Assembly: GCF_963169125.1 (NCBI RefSeq)
Contig: NC_084795.1
Coordinates: 144,001,766 to 144,065,765, forward strand
Direction of reading: 5' to 3'
DNA: 64,000 nucleotides
Source of the DNA: Humulus lupulus
Lineage: Eukaryota; Streptophyta; Magnoliopsida; Rosales; Cannabaceae
Shown here: positions 35,100 to 46,412 of the stretch, piece by piece
Layout of the letters: every line of letters starts with the position of its first letter
Numbering within the stretch: position 1 is the first letter of the stretch
Program-made: the position numbers and the translations under genes
The notes under the pieces: model-generated
What the model saw: only the letters and a program-made list of their open reading frames with translations
What the model was told of the DNA's origin: nothing
Database searches by the model: none

Positions 35100-35365
35100 T
35101 GTGAATTAGAGTTATTATATTTTTCATTAATAGACAAATAGAGCCTTTAAATAGGCTAGTACAAGCTGTATACAAATATGTATATGTCTGTTGGTAACAG
35201 CCAAATATTCTTGGTCACCTGTAAACCTAAGAATCAGGAAAATCATATAAAAAAAGAAAAAACTATTTGTTTTTCCCAAATGAAGATACCAAATAAATAT
35301 ACAAAATATTATATAAAGATGTAATATTCAGTAATATTATAATACTAATTTTTCCTTTTTCAACA
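35100..35365 (-). repeat. 5' LTR of element D (266 bp)
   Basis: Starts TGTGAATTAG and ends TTTTTCAACA on the plus strand; colinear with 12742-12998. Directly next to the iMet primer site. Confidence 0.88.
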
Positions 35366-35450
35366 ATATGTCACCTCCAAAATGTATTTTAAAAAGGTAT
35401 AATCCTATTGGTTGGACCCAATGTCGGTGCTGACCTATTTAAAGGGTGTG
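35366..35450 (+). repeat. Copia I 5' LTR, second piece
   Basis: Follows D and aligns with Copia O LTR 7780-7870 (ATATGTCACCTCCAAAATG against ACATGTTTTAAGCTCCAAATG). It includes the degenerate TATA region CTATTTAAAGGG. Ends at LTR V. Confidence 0.6.
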
Positions 35451-37780
35451 TGTAACGACCAGACTTAAAACCAATTAATTTATCAAATACACCATATTTA
35501 AGTAAATTAATATATACATGAATTTCTTTAAGAAAACAAAACTTAAAAACATCTTTTATATGAATAATGTAAGTAAAAACACTTGTTTTAAATTCAACAT
35601 AAAAATCAAGGTTGAACGACTTTTTTTTCTTAAAAAATGCATAAGTAGGCAACCCTTTTACCCCCCCCCCCCAAGTCAACATATCACGACATGCATACAT
35701 CTAATAGAGCTTGCTCCAACTCATTGCCTCACCAACTATGATTTTTCTCTTACCTGCAACACAGAGTACCCATGAGTTAACGCCCAGCAAGAAGAGCTAT
35801 GTAGGTCACAACCGCAAAGCCCATAGCAACATATATAAATATATATATCTATATGTATATATAACGTAATAACAATAACACAATCATGCTTCACATACGC
35901 AATTAATCAACCTGTTTATAATATAACATCAACGTATCATGAAAATAATCATAAACATATCATACCGCTCTTGCAACGACCCACTACCCTTGCGACAAAC
36001 CACTACCCTTGTGGTAGCCCCTTGGATTTTATGACATACCAACTTAAACGAATACATATTCCCTTACTCTTTCCACATATGTTATATTTATCATAACATA
36101 CTCTAAGCATGATATAACCAAATCTCATAAAGTCAATGTGAACATGCATCAATACACAAAAGCATGCAATAATCGTAATCCTTATAACATATATGACAAA
36201 GCATAGTCATACACATAACATGAACAATCATAACTATTAGATCACACTTACAGAATATTTGTGCGCTCAAATGCACACCCTGTGTTACAGTGACCACTCT
36301 TCTAACCTTAAGTCAGGCAGCGACACAATCACCTCCATTCAAGTTTTTTCCAAGCCTTAGATCAATCAACAATCAAGCATGCATTAAGAACCAAAACTCA
36401 ATTCATGCATCATATGATCAAATCTAAATTTCTCTACAACCCAATCTATCGTAATGCATCCTTAAGAAAGTCCTAAAAGTCCTATAAATATCCCCAAGAA
36501 GTTGGGGAGGAAGTCCCCAACGAACTCCATGTGAAACGACTTCAAAACGGCCTTAAAAACCCAAAAAATATGCCCATGTCAATCCCAACTGTTGCAGCGC
36601 TATTATTTGGATGTTGGGGCACTATTTAAACTCAAAATTCGATGGCTTTGGGTGCTGCAACACTCCTAAATGGCTCTGGGGCGCTAATTCAAAACCTTCT
36701 CACTGACTCAACTTCGAATAACCATAATATTCTCAATTTAAATATGTTTTGGACGATATTTTTTGGGTTTTCTTGTCTTGAATCCCTCTATATCACCATA
36801 TAATTCTTAGAGATAGATAAAATACCCAAAATTCATAAGAAGCCCCTAACTCCATAACCATATCAAACCTAATGCAATAAAACTTCTTCTTTCCCAAGCT
36901 ATGTAAATATATCACAAAACCAGTCCTTATATTATCATTAATTCATCCCTAACATGTTTCTAAGCATTATTAAATAATATCCTAGTCTATAACATGCATA
37001 TCAAACCAATCATCCCTACCTATCATGCTTTCACATCAAAACACTCATTAATATGCATCAAGCTTCAAGAACAATCATAGACACTTAAAAGTGTGAAAAG
37101 GTCTTACCCCAAGATCAAGTATAGCAACCCAAGCAATGAAAATTTCTTCCAATACGTCCTACACAATCCCCCACATGAGTGTTTATTTATCCATATGTAT
37201 ATGGAGGAATTATTCTTCTTCTTCTTCCTTAGATCGTGAACCCTGGTCTAGAGAGAATGAGAGAGGGTTTTCTCCTTTGTTTCATGTGTAGAGCAGCCAC
37301 CAATTTCAATTTGTGAGTCTAACCCTAACCCTAATCTCTCACTTTCTATTTATAATGACTCATTATCGCCAAATTATCATCCTAACCTTGATCTAAGCTA
37401 TTCCAACAATTTTACTAAACCCGTTTTAGTAATTCTCCACTAAACTACTAGTTTCCATAATCCATATTAACTTTTTCCCCACAAGTTCTCTTTATTCTAT
37501 TATGACCCCTATTTCAAAAATTCTTGACAATAAATCCCCCTAGCACTTGAAGGAAACCGTGATTCGTGATTTTTACTCATAACCCAAGCACCCTCAATAT
37601 TTTCCAACATAAAATATGTTACACATATATTAATATCACATAAACATATTCATATAATGACATAACACACACTTTCACAAAATTAAAAAATACCCCTCAA
37701 GAGTATTAAATTATCAAATTGCCCTCATGTGCCAAAATTTCTAAAATATCCATGAAACATAAAGGTAGATATTATAGTGC
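35451..37780 (-). mobile_element. Solo chromovirus-type LTR V (minus strand, about 2.3 kb)
   Basis: Starts TGTAACGACC (the reverse of an LTR end). The minus strand shows the tail block CTTGCTGGGCG, then GTTGCAGGTAAGAG (35750-35795), and near the other end the blocks matching the GGAGGGCAT start region of C. A GC-rich cassette with AGCGCT lies at 36594-36690. The right edge is not exact; no clear target duplication was found. CT-rich leader near 37200-37260. No coding region. Confidence 0.75.
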
Positions 37781-37815
37781 ATTTTAGAGTTTTGGGACTT
37801 GATCACTACTTTAAA

Positions 37816-37847
<32 letters not shown>

Positions 37848-37848
37848 T
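37781..37848 (+). repeat. Copia I 5' LTR, third piece with (CT)n
   Basis: GAGTTTTGGGACTTGATCACT aligns with Copia O 7872-7895, followed by a (CT)n run to 37848. Solo LTR J inserted into this run. Confidence 0.7.
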
Positions 37849-40800
37849 TGTAAAAATCCAAGATTTTTTATTAAAATGAAATAATATTTTTTTATTGGTG
37901 GCACTCACTTGGGTCAAAGAAGACTTTTTCTTCTTCCCCTCTCTCTCCTCGACACACTCCCTCTCTCTTCTTTTTCTTCTTTCTCTATTTTTCTCTCTTC
38001 TCTCTTCGACAATCTCACAACAAGCTTCAAGCCTGTTGGACCTCCCTTTCTGACACGCCAGAGCTACGCCATTAGTGGCCAGCGATGACCTCACTCCTAA
38101 AGTTTGGTGGCAAATGGAGCAAGGACGAGCTCGTACGGACACACCGAAGTTTCGCCGTCAAAACTTTGAGGGGACTTTTGGGCCAACTCCGACGTTCATT
38201 TGATGAGTGGTTGGTATCATTGGAATCAACATCACCAGAAGAATGTTTCCCACTAAACCATTGTGGTCAACTCGTCGTTTTTCTCCGATGAGATTTTTGG
38301 ATCTTTCCCCTTTGGAAGCATTTTCCAGCGACATCAGTGGTTGTTTCGACAAATGGGTTGTACTTACATGATGTACTCATCGAGTGGATCATTTTGATTT
38401 ATAGAAAGTAAATTTTCATCACCGTTTCCAGAGCACCACCACCGACCACTGAGAACTGGCATTGTGCTCGACTAAGGTGAGATTTTTTATTGTCTTTGAA
38501 TGATATCATGCTATATATCATTGAACTCGGTTTGAAGATTATATTATGATGATGATCATTAGTTTTTCAATTAAGGACTATAGGACAAAATGACTTTGAA
38601 GTTGACTAAGCTACTAGGTACCTAGGAATAGGGGGCTGAGGAGCGTCTCTTTGGACTGAGGATAGAAATCCTATGGAGGTAGGGACTCATCTTGGTTATT
38701 AGGCTTGTTTTTATATGTGTTTAATATCATTAGACATATTCAATTTTTATCAATTTATAAATTTTTTGAAAAATTAAAAGCTGAGTATGTATGCTTTTTC
38801 TGGATTATTCTCAGGGCACTAAGTGCCAAATATATTTTTGTATACATATCTATGCAGGTTATAATTTTTGGTTTTATTCACATGCAGCTGTTATGCTGTC
38901 TAATTTTCTAAAATAAGAGGGTTATGTTCTTTTGTAATTCTAATTGCCTACATTTGGTTATGCTGATGAGAGCCATATTGATCATGATTTGTGCATAAAG
39001 TTGTTTCACGTCCTAGTCTTTGTGTCATAATAGGTAGGTCAAGTGTTCCCTCATCTGTAGGTGTACAGACCTAGGACCTGTACATGAAGTGATCTGAGCC
39101 ACCCCTTGTGGTGGTTATCAGGTAGGGCTACCCGGTTTAGGATGGCGTTTTTCTATTATGCGTATCGGGAACTAGGGATCTAGTGGACGGTGTGATGTGC
39201 ACTTGTAGTTTTCCACTGGTGATTATTTGTGATTTCTCTCTATTTTTGGTTTATACGTGATGATATATGTTTTGTTTTCAAAGCTAATCGTGCAAGGGTT
39301 TTATTAAACTATTATTCATTTGATATTAGTTATTTTCCTACTGGGCTTTATAAGCTAAACCCTATATCTCTTCCCTTCCAGGTACCCAATGATTCGAGTG
39401 GGGATAACGTGATTTACTAGTGGAGCCAATGTGAATTTAGCATAATTCTATTTATAGTTATATTCCCATTTTCTAGAGACTGTTTATGTATTTAATTTGG
39501 AGCATTATGGTCTGTATCTCTTAATTAGCTATGTAAGAGTTAGGAATGCGAATTGATGGATGCTACGTATTATTTTGGTGTATTATGACTTATTAAATTT
39601 AACTACTTGGTGGGGATATTATAGTTTTATGTATAATGATAGATGGTCCTACTTTTATCACTGATAAGGTCATTTTTATATTAATATTTGATAAGTTTTT
39701 CTATGCTTAGATGGTGTTATGATAGCATTTTTAGTAGTTTTAACTTAGTTTCGTGACTCTACAACATATTTTCTACATTGTATTTTATGATGATAAATCT
39801 GACATTTTGATGGCAAGTGTAGTTAAAATGAAGTTTTAGGAGTATTCCACGCTTTCGGGATTGAAATGTTGAAGTGGCGGCAACGTACAAGCTATCTAAG
39901 GTCAAGAATTGAAGATAGGTCGTGGCTCATAAAATTCAGGCCGCGACACTTTAATTGGAATTGACGTTTCAGTTTTTTCTGTTCCAGACACGTCGCTGCT
40001 CAGTTTTTTCAGGCCGCTGCCTGCGTGACCAATTTCTGCACATATTTTGTTTTAGGCCGCGGCGCGAATTTTCTAGGCCACGGCTTGCGACGTCGTTTTC
40101 AGATTTTTAATTACTTTTTAATTAGAATTTAATTGACACTATAAAAGATTATTAGGGTTAATTTTAGATTAGGTTTTTTATTACGGTTTAGGAGAGAAAA
40201 CGACTCAAAAAGGGCTGGAGAGAAGACTACAACACACTATTGTTCATCAATCTAATTTCTTTTCTTCCCTTAATCTCTTTAATTTTAATTATAATTATGT
40301 TTGTGATTATGATTACTATTATGGAGTAGGTTCTTTTTAGGTTAAGGGTTAATTCAAAATCCAAGACATGAATTCTTGATTGTTGATAATGAATATTATT
40401 CTTTAATTTCTCTCAATATTAAATTGTTTCTATTTTTCTAATTGAATGTTATGAATTTTGTGATTTCTTGTTAGGTGGCCAACTAATTAAGGTTTTACAT
40501 TATTCAATTGTCATCTTAGAATTACTACTCACCTAATTGTTTAGGATTCTAAGTGTATGTGATAAATTGCAATTGATAGTTATGTCAAAAGAATTGTTGA
40601 TTGTGATGAAAAATAGAACCTAGGTTAAATGAATTATATGCTTCATTAATTTATTGCCTAGATTAACTTGTTTCCATAGGACATAATGCTTTATCTAAGT
40701 TAAATAGATTGTATGCTTCATAGATTTATTGCTTAGATAAAAGAGTTAATTATTGAGCGCTTCACCTTGATTACTTATAATAGGGAGACTGGGATAATTG

Positions 40801-41325
40801 TCTGCTTCAGCGTTATCTGTGGGGTTAATAGTTTAATTGAGAAATTTGAAGAATATTTATTATTAGTGATTAGGAATGATTGTTGAGGGTGGAGAATAAC
40901 ATTTAACTGTTTCTTAATATCGTAATATCAATCTTTATTTTCTTTCTAGTTTATGTTATTTAATTTTAAGTTAAAAATCAAAATTCCCTTCTTTATTAAG
41001 TTTTATCTTTTGAATAATAAATTGAATAGTAGTCCTCGTGGGTTCAACCCTTATTTATCACTATACTGAAATAGTTGGTATAAGGAATTAATAAAATCAA
41101 TAATTAAATTTGATACGTCGTATGACACCCATCAATCACTAGTATTTTTATATATAATTATAGGAGTTATTTCACTATTTTTGGACTTATATCTATGGTA
41201 TTATATGGTATAAACTAAATGATCATTTATAAGGATTATTTTACAACAAGGGTCAAAGTTTGACCTTTGACCACCCAAGTTATGGATATTACATATGTGG
41301 CACAGCCTAGGCTCGGGTCGTGACA
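37849..41325 (+). mobile_element. Solo LTR J with a nested insertion
   Basis: Starts TGTAAAAATCC and ends GGGTCGTGACA. Target duplication CTCTT (37844-37848) and CTTTT (41326-41330), one mismatch. Copia I LTR sequence lies on both sides. Without the nested piece (39808-41134) it is about 2.15 kb. Tail region near 39340 (CTACTGGGCTTTATAAGC) resembles the CTGGGCCTTGGCTC block of C. Short open frames within are not genes. Confidence 0.82.
39808..41134 (+). mobile_element. LTR-like insertion with TGATGG...CCATCA ends
   Basis: Bounded by a 6-base inverted repeat and containing a TATA box (TATAAAAG, 40140-40147), a GC-rich cassette (39892-40095) and a 3' part with CTCGTGGGTTCAACCC (about 41035), a block I recall from the LTR ends of Athila/TRIM-like plant elements. 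Read as a solo LTR of about 1.3 kb. No clear 5-base target duplication, so the ends are uncertain. No coding region. Confidence 0.5.
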
Positions 41326-41639
41326 CTTTTTCTCTAGGAATCTTAATTTTCTTCAAGAAATTCATCAAGATTTCTTGACTTGAGAACTTCATAGACTTGT
41401 TGTATTCCAATCCTTATTCCCTCATTGTAGAAACCTAAAGTAACTTTTTAGTTGGAATAAAGGTTTTTGACAAAGATCCTCATCTTGTGCAAGCCTTTGT
41501 GTTATTTGTGTTATTATTTTCCATTGTTTTATGTTATTGTTCTAATTATTTGTTGAACCCCATTGTTGAGTTATACCACTACCTCCAATAATCAACACCT
41601 TTGTCTCTATACTCTTATAAACTCCATCATCTTCAACAA
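41326..41639 (+). repeat. Copia I 5' LTR end and leader
   Basis: CTCTAGGAATC, then TTCATCAAGA, aligns with Copia O LTR 7925-7975, and the GCAAGCCTTTGTGTT block with O near 8095. The LTR/leader boundary is not resolved. Gag starts at 41640. Confidence 0.6.
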
Positions 41640-42760
41640 TGGAAAAAGGTTCTACATCCATGGCTCTCAAACTTATGCACCAAGATTTGTTTAGATTGGA
41701 TCACTTTGATGCGGAAAACTTTGTGAATTGGAAAGACAAGATCCAATTTCTACTCACCACCCTCAAAGTCTCATACATCTTGGATCAAAGAATTGGAAGT
41801 TCTCCATACTTCTAAGAAATATGACATCGGTGAAGATATCGCCAAAAGGAAGAAAATGGAAGAGGATGAACTCATTTTTAGGGGTCATATTCTCAATGCT
41901 TTATTGGATAGGCTTTATGATCTCTACATGAACATTAGTGGTGTAAAGAAGTTTAGGAGGCACTTGAAAACAAGTACAATGTAGAAGAAGAATGTGCTAG
42001 AAAGTTTCTCATCACTCCATATATGGAATTTAAATTTAATAATGATAAATCATTGCTTCCTCAAATTCATGAATTGCAAATTTTTGTCAACAAAATTAGC
42101 ACTCTAAAGATTGTTCTACCCGAGGCATTTTTCTTGTTGGTGACATTATAGCCAAATCACCTCAAAGTTAGAAGGGCTATAGAAAGAAGATTCTACGAAA
42201 AAATTGAAGAGATCTCACTGGAAGAGATTCTAAAACACTTGACTATTGAAGAGGAATCTCCTTCTTGAGATAAGTATGAGAATGAGGCTAATGAAGGGAC
42301 CTCAAAATAAAATATACTATACACTCCCAAACCCTTTAATCCTAAAGGGAAAGGCAACAAGGGGCCTAATGACAAAGGAGATAACCCTTTAGCACCTAAG
42401 AAGAACAAACAAAAATTCAAAGGCAACAAAGGCCCTTGTTTTGTATGAGACAAGAGTGGCCACTATGCTAGATAGTGTAGATTTTACAAGAATTAAAGTG
42501 GGGATAAGATGAACTCTACAAATGATGAGAATGTGGCTTCCCTAAGTGAAGTAAAGGCCATCCAAGGCAAGGTGAAGGGACAGTGATATGATACATGGCC
42601 ACCATCCATGTATCTTATGCCAAGACATTTTTCAAGACCTATGATGTGATTAAAGATGGTCATAAAATACAAATGGGGATGAGATGAGATCAAAGATAGA
42701 AGGAAAAGGCAATATTGATTTGATCTTCACCCAATAAGAAGGCGGTGTTAACTAATGATC
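41640..42760 (+). pseudogene. Copia I gag and protease remnant
   Basis: Starts MEKGSTSMALKLMHQD with FDAENFVNWKDKIQFLL, the usual N-terminus of a Copia gag. A frameshift near 41780 leads into EVLHTSKKYDIGEDIAKRKK. A Lys/Asn-rich stretch (42330-42430) and a decayed knuckle (GPCFV, stop, DKSGHYAR) follow. The protease region (about 42580-42700) is recognisable only by context (VSYAKTFFKTYDV). Many stops. Confidence 0.78.
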
Positions 42761-43895
42761 TTTATGTGCCTGAGATGAATAGAATTCTTGTAAGTGGTAA
42801 TTTACTAAGCAAACCAGACATCAAAGCAGTGTCTGAGTCCGACAAGCTAATTTTTTCAAATGGTGGGGTCTTTGATGGATAGGGATACTCTTGTGAGGGC
42901 ATGATTAAATTGTATATTCTTGAGAACAATACTTCTAATAATAATACTTCTACTTCTTGCTATGTTGTTGACTTCAATTCTTTTTTATTATGGCATGGTA
43001 GATTTGCTTGTATAGGTTATAGTGCTATTAAAAGAATTGTTAGATGTAGCATGTTGAATTGTGATGTTAGCAATGTTGATAATTGTGAATTGTACATCAA
43101 ATCTAAAATTGTTAAGAAACATTATCCTAGTGTTGAAAGATGTAGAAACTTGCTTGACTTAATTCATAATGATTTGTGTGAATTGAATGACATGTTAACT
43201 AGATGACGAAATATGTATTTCTTGAACTTCATTAATGATTCTTCTAAGTTCACTTATGTATATCTACTAAAGGGTAAGGATGAAACTTTTAATGCTTTTA
43301 AGATATACAAAACAAAAATAGAAAATCAATTAGATAAGAAAATTAAAGTGTTTAGAAGTGATAGAGGCAATGAATATTTCTCAAATGAATTTAATATGTT
43401 TGAAGAACATGGATTTATTCATGAATGTGCAACCCCATAGTTGAAAGAAAGAATAACTTTCCTTCAAATGGTTAATGATAATTGGAATTATAATTTGTGG
43501 GGTAAGGCATTACTTTCAACATGCCATACACTTTGCTGAATTCCTATGAAGAAGAATAATATCTCTCCATATGAGATATTAAAAGGTAAAAGACCACATA
43601 TTGTTTATTTCAAAGTGTGGGGGTGCCTTGCTTATTGTAAGAGCATGAATCCTAAAAGGAACAAGTTAGGTCCAATAGTCATTAATTGTGTTTTCATTGG
43701 CTATGTTTCCCATAGCAAATCCTATAGATTATTAGACTTAGAGTCTAATATGATTATTGAATCTAGAGTGGTCGAATTCTTTGAGAATTTTTTACATAGA
43801 GATAATAATTCTCAAGAACCCATCATGATAAAAGAATCTCCAAAAGTCACATCTTCGAAGATTGTTGAGCAACAAAAATTTCCAATGCCTTAAAG
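42761..43895 (+). pseudogene. Copia I integrase remnant
   Basis: 42770-43206 gives the pre-integrase region (LVSGNLLSKPDIKAV, WHGRFACIGYSAIKRIV, CELYIKSKIVKKHYPS). 43213-43440 gives the core: FINDSSKFTYVYLLKGKDE (the FIDD motif has become FIND) and VFRSDRGNEYFSNEF. 43546-43893 gives the C-terminal part (ISPYEILKGKRPH, FKVWGCLAYCKSMNPKR, GYVSHSKSYRLLDLES). Stops lie at 43204 and 43438. The same region, better preserved, occurs in Copia R at 62950-64000. Confidence 0.85.
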
Positions 43896-45510
43896 AGTTC
43901 GGATCAAGTGAGACTTATTCTCAAGTGAACTCTTTCTACCTAGTAGAAGGAAACCTTAAAGAAGTCATTAGGAAAGTTTCTATGGTTCTTCAAGCTGAGG
44001 ATGATCTTAAGACCTAGCAAGAAGTTATGTCTTCATGAGACTCTGCTTTTTGGAAAGATGGAATAAATGATGAAATTGATTCGATAATGGCTAACCACAC
44101 TTGTGTTTACCTTTGACAAAGTTCTAAACCAATTGGGTGCAAGTGGATATTTTGGAGAAAATATCACATTGATAGAACCCTACAAACATTTAAGGCTAGA
44201 CTAGTAGCCAAGGGTTTTAAACAAAAGGAAGGAATTGATCACTTTGACACTAGTGCATCAGTTTCTAGGACAACCTTAATTAGAGTTTTATTCGCACTAT
44301 CATCAATATATGACTTCTATGTTCATCAAATGGGTGAAAAAATGATATTCCTAAATGGAGACCTTGATGAGGAGGTATATATGGAACAACCAAAGGGTTG
44401 TGTTCTAAATGGAAATGATTATAAGGTGTGCAAGCTTGTTAAATAATTATATGCTTTAAAACAAAATCCAAAATAATGGCATGAGAAGTTTGACCAAGCC
44501 ATTGTTTCTCATGGGTTTAGATATAACATTGGAGACGAGGGCTTTTATCAAAGACTTGTGATAAGATTATAATTTTAATATGTCTAGATGTTGATGGTAT
44601 ATTCATTTTAAGCAATGACACGAAAGGTATCATGAGAAACAAAGAAACAAAAAGGTTTCTTTCTTCCACATTTCAAATGAAGGACCTTGAAGAGATTGAT
44701 ACCATCCTAGGTATCAAATTTAAAAGCAATAGTGGGGGCTATGCCTTAAGTCAATCACACTATATAGACAAAGTGCTTGGCAAATATATTCATATTAAAA
44801 TCAAGGAAGAAAATACACCATTCAACACAACGGTAAAACTTAAAAAATAAAATAATGGAGGAAGAATGGTGGTCCAATTAGAGGATGCAAGTGCAATTGG
44901 AAGCCCAATTTATGTTGCACAATGTACTAGAGCAGATATTGCATTTGCGCTTAGTAAACTAAGTAGGTTTACTAGCAATCCAAATTCTAGGATATATTAA
45001 AAGGACCAAGAATCTTAGTCTTCACCATTCAAAGTTTCATAGGGTACTTGAAGGGTATTTCGACAAAAATTGGATATCAAGTGTGAGAGATAATCTTTCC
45101 AAACCGGTTGGGTGTTCATGCTAGGAGGTGGTACAGTTTCTTGGGGATGAAAGAAACAAACTTGTATTTCACACTCAAGCATGGAATTCGAGTTCATACC
45201 TCTAGCAGCTGCCGACAAAAAGGCTAAATGGTTAAGGAATCTCATGTTTGACATCCCTATCACGAACGAGAAAGTGACAACTATCTCAATACACAGTGAT
45301 AGTTATGCAACACTAGTTAGAGCTTACAATAGTGCAAATAATGGGAAGTCTAAACATATAAGTCTTAAACATGAATATGTGGACAATTGATTCAAGATGG
45401 GATTATTTCATTATCTTATGTACGATCTAGTGAGAATTTAGCAAATCACTTTACGAAACCTCTCACAAATGGTTTGGTGAGCTCAACGACAAAAGTGATG
45501 GGATTGAAAC
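43896..45510 (+). pseudogene. Copia I reverse transcriptase and RNase H remnant
   Basis: Short readable stretches: FKARLVAKGFKQKEGIDHF near 44190-44240, the catalytic region near 44580 where YVDD has decayed to DVDG, MKDLEEIDTILGIKF and YALSQSHYIDKVLGKY (44632-44850), then LSKLSRFTSNP near 44960. RNase H survives at 45181-45390 (EFIPLAAADKKAKWLRNLMF). Several frameshifts and stops. Nonfunctional. Confidence 0.82.
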
Positions 45511-46030
45511 TCCTAGAGTAAAAATCACTAATGATTGAAACCCAACTCGAAATTTGGGAACCCTAATCGAGAGTTCAATTGGTAATAACAAGTCATTGAT
45601 AAGTGAATAGGTGGAACACTAACTTAAAACTTAGGTCTCATCCAGGTGTATAGTGTTGGTTGTTATCGAAAAAAGGTTTAAGCTTGAGAAGCTTTTAATG
45701 AAATTAAGTTGAGATGTAGTAAGAATTTCACCTATTTGAACTTAGAGGTGATGTCGCCTCTCATTGGAAGATTTTGGAGTCTCTCCCGATATAATTCATG
45801 AATGGATGAGCACATGGCCCTAACGATGCTAAGCATGTACGAGGGAAAATTAAGATTCATGTAGAGGTGTGTGAAGTGTTAGCAATCAAAATAGAATACT
45901 TGGTTCAATGCTTCAGGCAACCAAGCATTTCAATAAAACCTTGTAAGATTTTCACTAAGTAAAAGCTAAAATCAAAAGGTATAATTTTGAAGGTCTCTTG
46001 TTCTTCAACTTTAGGTCCAATTTTTTGTAG
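45511..46030 (+). mobile_element. Copia I 3' non-coding tail
   Basis: Colinear with Copia O 7110-7385 from GAACTTAGAGGT (45738) on, ending at a block matching ACTTTAGG. The 3' LTR that should follow is missing. Confidence 0.6.
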
Positions 46031-46072
46031 AGGCTCAACTCTTGGTGCTTCTAAAATATTTGAATAACTCTC

Positions 46073-46357
46073 TTAGCCTTGGTTATCTGAGTCATTGTCT
46101 TTGAAAAATTCCATTATCTGCACCATTAAACTTCCACCCTCAGAATTCAACATCTTCTCCAATTGGGCCATTACTTTTTCAAGTTCTGATTTATGCTCTT
46201 CGTGCTCATACAGTTGTTGTATAGTATTAAGATATTGCAAATATAGAGGGTATTTGTGACTCCAACCCTGCAGTGAAGAATCCAATTGATGATGGTAATC
46301 AAAATATGTCATATCACTCAAAACCTTTATTATAGTTTCATGGCTCCTTCTTAACAA
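46073..46357 (-). CDS. Unrecognised 94-residue open frame, possibly a captured gene fragment
   Basis: The minus strand has an open frame starting MLRRSHETIIKVL, with an aromatic/His stretch (TYFDYHHQLDSS) and a Glu/Lys-rich segment likely to form a coiled coil (residues about 50-75, YEHEEHKSELEKVMAQLEKML), ending in an acidic tail. The frame continues upstream of the Met to about 46400. I do not recognise a family. It lies between the 3' end of Copia I and solo LTR K1, next to Athila-like M, so it may be part of M, a captured host exon, or chance. Expression is unknown. Confidence 0.3.
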   Translation of the reverse strand: MLRRSHETIIKVLSDMTYFDYHHQLDSSLQGWSHKYPLYLQYLNTIQQLYEHEEHKSELEKVMAQLEKMLNSEGGSLMVQIMEFFKDNDSDNQG

Positions 46358-46412
46358 AGGTTCACCCGTGTGGATGCCAAAAATCTGTCAAGGAAAAAAG
46401 GTTTGATCCCTT

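Larger units (their letters stand above)
12742..35365 (-). mobile_element. Element D: Copia retrotransposon, split by nested insertions
   Basis: The two LTRs (about 12742-12998 and 35100-35365) share AAATAGAGCCTTTAAATAGG, TGTATACAAAT and AATATTCAGTAATATTATA. The element is read on the minus strand: LTR, iMet primer site (35088-35099), gag, protease, integrase, [insertion G 14629-32525], RT, RNase H, LTR. It inserted into the LTR of Copia I. A probable target duplication is TTATG (12737-12741) and ATATG (35366-35370), with the first bases of the left LTR lost. Many stops and frameshifts show it is old. Confidence 0.88.

Noticed and set aside
37318..37336. Telomere-like CCCTAACCCTAA
   Set aside because: Only two copies, inside the leader region of LTR V; the plant telomere repeat is CCCTAAA in long arrays.
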